Below, piece by piece: positions 58,073-64,000 of a DNA stretch of 64,000 bases; positions within the stretch are counted from its first letter, which is position 1; each line of letters opens with the position of its first letter. The notes under the pieces are model-generated. The model did not search any database and had not been told where the DNA came from. It saw only the letters and a program-made list of their open reading frames with translations. This DNA comes from Methylobacillus methanolivorans. Its GTDB lineage: Bacteria; Pseudomonadota; Gammaproteobacteria; Burkholderiales; Methylophilaceae. Both the position numbers and the translations under genes were made by a program. The DNA lies in NCBI RefSeq assembly GCF_020531845.1, contig NZ_JAJAVF010000003.1, forward strand, positions 1 through 64,000. The letters are read 5' to 3'.

Positions 58073-59050
58073 ATGGCCATCTTACGCTGTAGTCGCTGCA
58101 ACTTTATCGCAGAGCTAGATCACAGCCTGATCGGACATGATGTCGCCTGCCCCAAGTGCCAACATCAGAACAAGGTGTGGGATACCAGTTTTTTTGTAGG
58201 TAAGCTGCTGGAAAAGTATTTTGCACTGCATAACACCGTCAAACGCTTGCAGGCTGAACAAACGGAAGAGACTGCAACCACGGAAGCCAGTACCACTAGT
58301 CCGCACGACTTTTCCAACACGGAAATGCTCTCCAGCCCCAGCCAATCGCAACCCATCCTGACATGGTTTGAACGCAAGAAAATCGCTGTCGAGATTAACC
58401 CCAAGGCCGTGGATACCACAGGCTTCTTCGATGAGATCGCCAATGCCATTGCCGAGGATTACGCCACCTTGCGCCCGCTGATTGCGCAAATCTGCCATGC
58501 CTACAAGGAAAACTACAACGGCACCACTATCAAGCTGGACAATCGCAAGCCCGACGATATCAACCGCATCACGCGCTTTTGTAAGCAAATGCATGATTAC
58601 GCTTTCCTCAGTCGGCTAGTACAGCAAAAAAGTGAGAAAAGCCTGCGCCTGATCTTGCAACCCTCACCCGTCATTCGCCAATTCTTCAATGGCATCTGGC
58701 TGGAATGGTATGCCTTGATGCAGGCACTGGAGTTTGCAGACAAACGTAACCTACCCTTTTCCTGTGCACGTAACGCCAAGATCACGCTACCCAATGCTGA
58801 TGTCTACGAGCTGGATGTGTTCTTGCTGCTTGAAGAAAAAACACCGATCTGCATTGAATGCAAATCTGGAGACTACAAGCCTTACATCGAGAAATACCGC
58901 TTGCTCAAGAAAAGCCTGGGGTTACAGAAATCGCAATTCCTGCTTTGCGTTGCCGATCTACCTGACGAGCATGCACAAGGCCTCACCAGCATGTACGACA
59001 TCACCTTCACCAATCAGAAGAATCTTTTGACCCACTTGATGCGGTTATAA
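58073..59050 (+). CDS. Zinc-ribbon protein with PD-(D/E)XK nuclease-like C-terminus
   Basis: The 325-residue protein has an N-terminal zinc ribbon (Cys6, Cys9, Cys26, Cys29: CSRC...CPKC), a variable spacer (60-100) and a C-terminal domain with the nuclease-core order Glu211 (WLEWY), Asp248 (YELDVF) and Glu262-x-Lys264 (CIECKSG). The Asp...ExK layout, with IECK followed by a helix, resembles the nuclease of Card1/Can2-type (DUF1887) proteins, but no CARF domain is seen. It lies 12 nt after hda and no defence genes adjoin. The true role is unknown. Confidence 0.75.
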   Translation: MAILRCSRCNFIAELDHSLIGHDVACPKCQHQNKVWDTSFFVGKLLEKYFALHNTVKRLQAEQTEETATTEASTTSPHDFSNTEMLSSPSQSQPILTWFERKKIAVEINPKAVDTTGFFDEIANAIAEDYATLRPLIAQICHAYKENYNGTTIKLDNRKPDDINRITRFCKQMHDYAFLSRLVQQKSEKSLRLILQPSPVIRQFFNGIWLEWYALMQALEFADKRNLPFSCARNAKITLPNADVYELDVFLLLEEKTPICIECKSGDYKPYIEKYRLLKKSLGLQKSQFLLCVADLPDEHAQGLTSMYDITFTNQKNLLTHLMRL

Positions 59051-59140
59051 AACCCCTCTACTTCTTCAATAAATGCCCGGGCGCGCAGGAGAGAAGTTTG
59101 GTACCATACAAATAACCCTTATTAAAAAAGGAGTATTTGC

Positions 59141-60214
59141 ATGGCTAACATGAAAGCTGCAGTTTTCGTCTCCCCCGGCCGCATCGAGTTGCGTGACAAA
59201 CCCATCCCCGACATCGGCCCGCTGGATGCCCTGATCCGCATCACGACCACCACTATCTGCGGCACTGATGTGCACATCCTCAAGGGTGAATATCCAGTAG
59301 CAGCAGGCCTGACTGTCGGTCATGAGCCTGTGGGCATTATTGAAAAACTAGGTTCAGAAGTCCATGGGTTCAAGGTAGGCCAACGCGTGATCGCAGGCGC
59401 TATCACACCCAGCGGATACTCCAATGCTTGCCTGTGCGGCATCGGTGCCCAAGATGGCCCGGACACTCCGCATGGCTTCAAGGTAGCCGGTGGCTGGAAA
59501 TTCGGCAACACGATCGATGGCAGTCAGGCGGAATACCTGCGCGTGCCGGACGCCATGGCCAACCTGAGCGTGATTCCAGACCACCTCAGCGACGAACAGG
59601 TCTTGATGTGTCCCGACATCATGTCGACTGGCTTTTCCGGTGCCGAGCGTGGCAATATCAAGATTGGCGATACCGTGGTCGTGTTTGCCCTTGGCCCAAT
59701 TGGCCTCTCAGCCGTTGCAGGCGCGAAGCTGCTGGGTGCCACCAAGATTATCGGCGTGGATTCGATTCCCGAGCGCCTAAGCATTGCCCGCGCCTTGGGC
59801 GCAGATCATGTCGTCAATTTTAAGACCCATGATCCGGTACAAGAAATCCTGAAACTGACCGATGGACGCGGCGTAGATGTCGCGATTGAGGCATTGGGCG
59901 TACAGCAAACCTTTGAATCCTGTTTGCGCGTACTACGTCCAGGCGGCACCTTATCCAGCCTGGGTGTCTACTCTACGGACCTTACATTACCCCTAAACGC
60001 GTTTGGAGCAGGTTTGGGAGATTTCACCATCGTGTCCACGCTCTGCCCCGGTGGCAAGGAACGTATGCGCAGACTGATGGATGCCGTTGGCTCTGGCCGC
60101 GCGGACTTGAGCAAGCTGGTGACGCACCGCTTCAAGCTAAGCGAGATTGAAGCAGCTTATGACCTATTTGCCAATCAGCGCGATGGCGTCATGAAGGTGG
60201 CAATCACGCCTTAA
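59141..60214 (+). CDS. Zinc-dependent alcohol dehydrogenase (secondary-alcohol type)
   Basis: This 357-residue MDR enzyme has catalytic zinc ligands Cys40 (TTICGTD), His61/Glu62 (VGHEPVG) and Asp159 (MCPDIMSTG). The Cys-His-Asp set and GGWKFGNTIDGSQAEYLRVPDA resemble the tetrameric isopropanol dehydrogenases of Thermoanaerobacter and Clostridium. The Rossmann motif ALGPIGLSAV is followed by Asp207 at the end of beta-2 (IIGVDSIPERL), which suggests NAD rather than NADP. AGGAG precedes the ATG. The physiological substrate is uncertain. Confidence 0.88.
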   Translation: MANMKAAVFVSPGRIELRDKPIPDIGPLDALIRITTTTICGTDVHILKGEYPVAAGLTVGHEPVGIIEKLGSEVHGFKVGQRVIAGAITPSGYSNACLCGIGAQDGPDTPHGFKVAGGWKFGNTIDGSQAEYLRVPDAMANLSVIPDHLSDEQVLMCPDIMSTGFSGAERGNIKIGDTVVVFALGPIGLSAVAGAKLLGATKIIGVDSIPERLSIARALGADHVVNFKTHDPVQEILKLTDGRGVDVAIEALGVQQTFESCLRVLRPGGTLSSLGVYSTDLTLPLNAFGAGLGDFTIVSTLCPGGKERMRRLMDAVGSGRADLSKLVTHRFKLSEIEAAYDLFANQRDGVMKVAITP

Positions 60215-60218
60215 GTCG

Positions 60219-60539
60219 CTATGAGAGTGTCATGGCATGATGACCGCTATAGCCCTTGTTGTCATGCCATTCCACGCTTACTGTATCGCCAGCTTTCGCA
60301 TTCGCCACGTAAAACACCAACTCTGGATCACTGGCAATGCCTGTCCCCCATTGCGCCTCCAGCACCTGCTGCCCATTGTGGCTGAACTGCACCCATTGAA
60401 TGAAATGCGCAGCTACGCGCTGGTCAGAGGCATCCAGCCTGTCACCATTCTCCATGGGATGGAATAACACCAGCGTTATCTCAGCCACCCCTTGCTGTAA
60501 GCTGGCCTGTATCGTCATCTTGTTTTGGTCAGACAACAC
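60219..60539 (-). CDS. soxZ: SoxZ-like protein
   Basis: The 106-residue immunoglobulin-like protein has HPMENGDRLDASDQRVAAHFIQ, VLEAQWGTGIASDPEL and the DTVSVEWHDNKG strand of SoxZ. SoxZ pairs with SoxY as sulphur carrier in thiosulphate oxidation. It has no signal peptide, as is normal for SoxZ. It starts 2 nt after soxY, with GTG. No other sox genes are in the window. Confidence 0.85.
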   Translation of the reverse strand: MLSDQNKMTIQASLQQGVAEITLVLFHPMENGDRLDASDQRVAAHFIQWVQFSHNGQQVLEAQWGTGIASDPELVFYVANAKAGDTVSVEWHDNKGYSGHHAMTLS

Positions 60540-60541
60540 TG

Positions 60542-60964
60542 CTACACCTTTTGATCAAGGACTGTAATGTAACGACTGGCTTTGTAATACTGCCCGTTAG
60601 CCTTCACGACCACTTCAACCGACTGGCTTTGCGCCAGCCGGATGCGGGTCATGATATAGGGCTGCGCCCCATGACTTAGTGTGAAATTGGCCAATAATGG
60701 GACAGCACTCTTCTTGGCAAACAAGGCGATCGCTTCCGTGCCCGGCACACGACTCATAACTTCCACCTTGATGCCATCACCATTCCCTGCCCATGCAGGC
60801 ACGATAATTTCAATGTCTCCCACTTGGTCAGTCGAAGCTAGATCTAGCGGTAGCACCTGCTGCAAGGCATCCCTATTAGACGCTATTGCCTGCCATGGCA
60901 CCAGCACAGTTGCCACCAGCCACTTGAGCAATGATCGCCGCCTGGATTTTGTCACCAATTTCAA
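60542..60964 (-). CDS. soxY: SoxY-like protein lacking the GGCGG carrier arm
   Basis: The 140-residue protein has a Tat-type signal (SRRRSLLKWLVATVLV), a SoxY-like beta-sandwich (DIEIIVPAWAGNGDGIKVEV, ALFAKKSAVPLLANFTL, YIMTRIRLAQSQSVEVVVKANG) and ends YYKASRYITVLDQKV. SoxY normally finishes with GGCGG carrying the substrate-binding cysteine; here it is absent and the protein has no cysteine at all. The TTG start overlaps the upstream protease stop by 4 nt. Confidence 0.8.
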   Translation of the reverse strand: MKLVTKSRRRSLLKWLVATVLVPWQAIASNRDALQQVLPLDLASTDQVGDIEIIVPAWAGNGDGIKVEVMSRVPGTEAIALFAKKSAVPLLANFTLSHGAQPYIMTRIRLAQSQSVEVVVKANGQYYKASRYITVLDQKV

Positions 60965-62388
60965 TTAGGCCTCTTGTCATCAAGCTGTTGCCGCAACTGG
61001 TTAAGGCGCGCCTCAACGATAGATTTTTCATAAAAGTCGCCATCAGTGGCCTTGGCCGCCAAGTCCATTTGCTCCATGGCGCCACGGAGGTTATAACGCC
61101 TTGCGTAAGCCTCGCCTTGCGCTTGGTGCATGAGCAGAGTCTTTCCCTGCATGCTGTAAACGCGTGCCTTTAACTCATAAAAGTAAGGGTCATCAGGAAA
61201 TTGATCCTGTTTATCCGCGATCAAGCGCAACAACTTGTCTACCTGCCTAGAGCCAAGCAAGTGCTCGGCATAGGCATAAATCAAGGCACGATGGTCGGGA
61301 TAACTGCGCAACGCCTCGAGATAACGCTGCTCGGCCACCGCCGGGGATTGGCCTGCGACGGCAACCTGGGTAGCCACGGTTTCTATCATGGCGTTGGCGA
61401 TGGCATTTTTGCGTAACCACGCCACCTCAGCACTTGCACCGGCAAGGTCATTCTTGCGCAGCATTGCCAGGGCAATGCCGTAATGTTCCGCAGCTTCATT
61501 GGCATAACGCTTTTCTTGCAGGTTGATACGGAAAATATTGATGGCGCTGTCCGCGGTACCGATATTGGCCAGCAACTTAGTTTTAACAAAATAGAAATTC
61601 GGGTTTTCCTGTACAGCACGGAAGCTGCCTTGCTCGACGCGATTGCGCACATCTGCAATCCGCTCTACCGTCAGTGGGTGTGTTCGTAAAAATGCCGGCG
61701 CACTGCCCTCGGAAAAACGCGTGCCCTTTTGCAGGGTTTCAAAAAACGATGGCATTCCACGGGTGTCAAACCCCGCGTCTGCCATGATCTGCAAGCCCAC
61801 GCGGTCGGCCTCGCGCTCATGCTCACGCGTGTAGTCGATCTGTTTCTGTATGGAGCCAGCCATGGCAGTAGTCAGCGCACCTCCCGTCAATTGTGGGTTG
61901 CTACGCGCTGCGAGCAGGGCCAAGGCCATGGTCGCCATGCTAATGACAGAATCGTTCTTTTGCTTGGCCAGCATCCGCGCAAGGTGGCGCTGAACCACGT
62001 GGCCGATCTCATGCCCCAATACTCCAGCAACCTCAGACTCATTCTTCGCGGCAAGCAACAAGCCAGTATGCACACCGATAACGCCGCCGGGCATGGCAAA
62101 CGCATTGATGCTGTTATCCTTGACCACGAAAAAATTGAAACGCTGATATTTATCTGGCCCGTTGGCAGCAAGCCTGTGTCCTAAATCATCAATGTAATCA
62201 TTGATCTCGGGGTCTTCCAACACTTGGCTGCTCGCATACACATCTCGCATGATTTCATCCGCGATGCGCTGCTCATCAAGTGGCGACATGACGGTTGCAG
62301 AATAATCACCCAGCTCCGGCAAACCATCGGCTAGAGCAGTAGGTGCGACACAGGCAAGGAATACAATTAGATAAAGCGCTTTCATCAT
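60961..62388 (-). CDS. bepA: BepA/YfgC-type periplasmic M48 metalloprotease
   Basis: This 475-residue protein has a signal peptide (MKALYLIVFLACVAPTALA), the zinc motif HEIGH at about residue 126 (GVLGHEIGHVVQRH), a Glu ligand in EREADRVGLQI, and a C-terminal TPR-like helical half (after about 270). BepA assists outer-membrane protein assembly and degrades misfolded LptD. Here it is the first gene of an operon with SoxY/SoxZ-like genes. ATG selection is tentative; a longer frame lacks a signal peptide. Confidence 0.9.
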   Translation of the reverse strand: MMKALYLIVFLACVAPTALADGLPELGDYSATVMSPLDEQRIADEIMRDVYASSQVLEDPEINDYIDDLGHRLAANGPDKYQRFNFFVVKDNSINAFAMPGGVIGVHTGLLLAAKNESEVAGVLGHEIGHVVQRHLARMLAKQKNDSVISMATMALALLAARSNPQLTGGALTTAMAGSIQKQIDYTREHEREADRVGLQIMADAGFDTRGMPSFFETLQKGTRFSEGSAPAFLRTHPLTVERIADVRNRVEQGSFRAVQENPNFYFVKTKLLANIGTADSAINIFRINLQEKRYANEAAEHYGIALAMLRKNDLAGASAEVAWLRKNAIANAMIETVATQVAVAGQSPAVAEQRYLEALRSYPDHRALIYAYAEHLLGSRQVDKLLRLIADKQDQFPDDPYFYELKARVYSMQGKTLLMHQAQGEAYARRYNLRGAMEQMDLAAKATDGDFYEKSIVEARLNQLRQQLDDKRPN

Positions 62389-62465
62389 TGCTATGATAAC
62401 AACCTCACGCACCAAGTTCACTAGCGCCGGGCCATCAGGCCCACGGCCACAACGCAGGAAACCAC

Positions 62466-62945
62466 ATGAGCAAGCTCACCCATTTTGATGCCAGCGGCCA
62501 GGCCCATATGGTCGACGTTGGCGACAAAGCCGAAACCAGGCGTATTGCCATTGCTGGCGGCAGTATCCGCATGCAGCCTGAAACATTAGCCACGATAGAG
62601 AGCGGTGATACAAAAAAAGGTGATGTACTCGGCATTGCACGTATCGCCGCCATACAAGGTTCAAAACGTACCGCTGAACTCATCCCGCTCTGCCACCCTA
62701 TCCCACTCACCAAGGTTGGCGTGGTGTTCACCATTGACCGCGCATTAAACAGCATCCATTGCCAAGTCACGACGGAAACCGTAGGGCGCACCGGGGTGGA
62801 AATGGAAGCGCTCGCCGCTACTAGCATCGCCTTGCTGACGATTTACGATATGTGCAAGGCCATGGATAGGGGCATGATCATTAGCGACATTCGCCTGCTG
62901 GAAAAACAGGGCGGCAAGTCAGGGCATTGGCAGGCCATTGATTAA
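62466..62945 (+). CDS. moaC: Cyclic pyranopterin monophosphate synthase MoaC
   Basis: The 159-residue enzyme starts [24 protein letters not shown] and contains [42 protein letters not shown] and the Lys-Gly-like QGGKSGHW end. It makes cyclic pyranopterin monophosphate in molybdenum cofactor synthesis. GGAAA precedes the ATG. No other moa gene is adjacent. It is the last gene before an integrase. Confidence 0.96.
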   Translation: MSKLTHFDASGQAHMVDVGDKAETRRIAIAGGSIRMQPETLATIESGDTKKGDVLGIARIAAIQGSKRTAELIPLCHPIPLTKVGVVFTIDRALNSIHCQVTTETVGRTGVEMEALAATSIALLTIYDMCKAMDRGMIISDIRLLEKQGGKSGHWQAID

Positions 62946-63058
62946 TAACGAAATTAATCATTACTAGCAACCATGTCGTTATTCTAAGCCAATAGCCTTA
63001 GCGTAAATCTGCATTCAAATCCTATGTTTGTCCATCATCTGTCCAATTGGAGGGATGT
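62946..63058. other. Intergenic junction between moaC and the integrase
   Basis: This 113-bp AT-rich gap is the place where an attachment site would be expected. An imperfect inverted repeat (AATAACGA at 62943-62950 and TCGTTATT at 62974-62981) is visible. No tRNA or tmRNA fragment can be seen, and the other end of any element lies outside the window, so att repeats cannot be confirmed. Confidence 0.3.
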
Positions 63059-64000
63059 ATGGCATCAATTCGTGAACGTAATGGTAAGTGGCAAGCGAGA
63101 GTAGTACGCCGCGGCTATCCTTCATCAGCAAAGTCATTTGACTCTTATGATGATGCGGTGAAGTGGGCACGTAAGTTGGAGGTCGCAATCGACACCAACA
63201 CTCATCCGATTCAATCATCGATTAACAATATCAATTTTGAAGAGTTGATTTATCGTTATATTCGAGAGGTTTATAAAGATCGTCCACCAAAAGATATTGA
63301 TATTGTTCGCTTGAAGGCTTTAGCCAATCGTAAAGTAGCCAAGTACCGCCTGTGTCACATGCAGAGTAATGTCATTGCCGCATATCGAGATTTACGCTTA
63401 CAGGAAGTCGGAGCTGGGACGGTAATTCGTGACCTTTCATACATCTCCAGCATATGGAATCACGCCAAGAGGGAATGGGGATTAACTGTTACCAATCCCT
63501 GCAGCCTTGTCAAAAAACCTCGGAGTCCTCTAGGTAGAAATCGAATATTAAGTATTGAGGAAGAAATAGCGTTATACAATGTAATTGATAAAAATCGGAA
63601 GTCCAACCCCGAGTTACGTACCATCATCCAATTAGCGATTGAAACAGCTATGCGACGGGGTGAGTTGCTTAACCTATGCTGGGAACATGTAGATTTATCA
63701 AAAAGCGTAGCCTACTTACCTCATTCCAAAAATGGTAAGCCAAGATACATACCATTATCTTCAAAAGCCGTAGCCATCCTTCAAGTGATAAAGAAGGACT
63801 CCGGCAGTGTCTTTACAATCCAACCTCAAACATTACATGCAGCATTTTATAAAGCCGTCAGGCGAGCAGGATTAATAAATTTACGGTTCCACGACTTACG
63901 TCACACTGCAACTACGCGTATGGCCAAAAAGTTACCGAATGTCATTGAATTGGCATCTGTCACAGGCCATCAATCTATTCAAATGCTAAAACGTTACTAC
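63059..64000 (+). CDS. Tyrosine-type site-specific integrase, cut by window end
   Basis: An open frame of 314 codons runs to the edge. The N-terminus ASIRERNGKWQARVVRRGYP is an Arm-type DNA-binding domain, followed by a core-binding SAM-like domain. The catalytic residues visible are Arg (AMRRGEL), Lys (SKNGKPR), HDLRHT (His-x-x-Arg) and GH (VTGHQSIQ); the nucleophile Tyr is probably in the final RYY. GGAGGG precedes the ATG. AT-rich codon use differs from upstream genes, suggesting a phage or genomic island integrase. Confidence 0.92.
   Translation, partial: MASIRERNGKWQARVVRRGYPSSAKSFDSYDDAVKWARKLEVAIDTNTHPIQSSINNINFEELIYRYIREVYKDRPPKDIDIVRLKALANRKVAKYRLCHMQSNVIAAYRDLRLQEVGAGTVIRDLSYISSIWNHAKREWGLTVTNPCSLVKKPRSPLGRNRILSIEEEIALYNVIDKNRKSNPELRTIIQLAIETAMRRGELLNLCWEHVDLSKSVAYLPHSKNGKPRYIPLSSKAVAILQVIKKDSGSVFTIQPQTLHAAFYKAVRRAGLINLRFHDLRHTATTRMAKKLPNVIELASVTGHQSIQMLKRYY

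Noticed and set aside
60530..60600. A frameshift hiding the GGCGG end of the SoxY-like protein
   Set aside because: All three frames after the last strand were read; none encodes Gly-Gly-Cys-Gly-Gly before the soxZ start, so the loss appears real.

Overview
The window is chromosomal DNA of a Gram-negative betaproteobacterium, most likely a Methylophilaceae-type obligate methylotroph such as Methylobacillus (inference). The main pointers are a 3-hexulose-6-phosphate synthase gene (formaldehyde fixation, ribulose monophosphate cycle) inside the histidine cluster, an azurin, a cytochrome c4 with system II (ResB/CcsB) cytochrome c maturation, and a typically betaproteobacterial gene order (tRNA-tufB; mla-ibaG-murA-his-tat; pepA-holC opposite lptFG; purM opposite hda). 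Coding density is high, no gene-free stretch exceeds 300 bases, and no rRNA, CRISPR array or insertion sequence was seen.

Region 1 (1-2.6 kb): the start of tuf preceded by four tRNA genes (Thr-TGT, Tyr-GTA, Gly-TCC, Thr-GGT), then sspAB and a NIF3-like gene. Region 2 (2.6-19.6 kb): a DegS-like anchored protease faces an almost unbroken 16-kb minus-strand run. It reads mlaFEDCB (phospholipid transport), yadGH-like ABC exporter, ibaG-grxD (Fe-S pair), murA, hisGDC, hps, hisB-H-A-F-I-E, HIT protein and tatABC. Only hps is insulated, with a 144-bp leader, a strong Shine-Dalgarno before a GTG start, and two hairpins after it.

Region 3 (19.7-26.4 kb): a lone type IV prepilin-like gene, a divergent orphan histidine kinase, ccsB, resB and a diheme cytochrome c4. 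Region 4 (26.4-39.8 kb): housekeeping genes engB, trmB, midA-like, pteridine reductase, ttcA, topA, a PBP7-like endopeptidase, gcvH, holC, pepA, lptF and lptG. Region 5 (39.8-49.4 kb): an ECF sigma factor with DUF3619 and DUF3106 partners, a PP0621-like zinc-ribbon protein, a PilS/PilR-type sigma-54 two-component pair, ampD and an RND efflux pair.

Region 6 (49.4-62.9 kb): a porin with a Pho-box-like operator, azurin, a dicarboxylate symporter, an RsmB-family methyltransferase, two DUF3108 paralogues, purM, hda, a zinc-ribbon PD-(D/E)XK nuclease-like protein, a zinc alcohol dehydrogenase, a BepA-like protease with SoxY/SoxZ-like genes, and moaC. Region 7 (63.0 kb to the end): a tyrosine integrase running off the window, probably the edge of an integrated element.

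The observations most worth following are the cysteine-free SoxYZ module co-transcribed with a periplasmic protease, the ECF sigma-DUF3619-DUF3106 operon, the zinc-ribbon/PD-(D/E)XK protein, the hps arrangement with its amphipathic C-terminal tail, and the porin operator.
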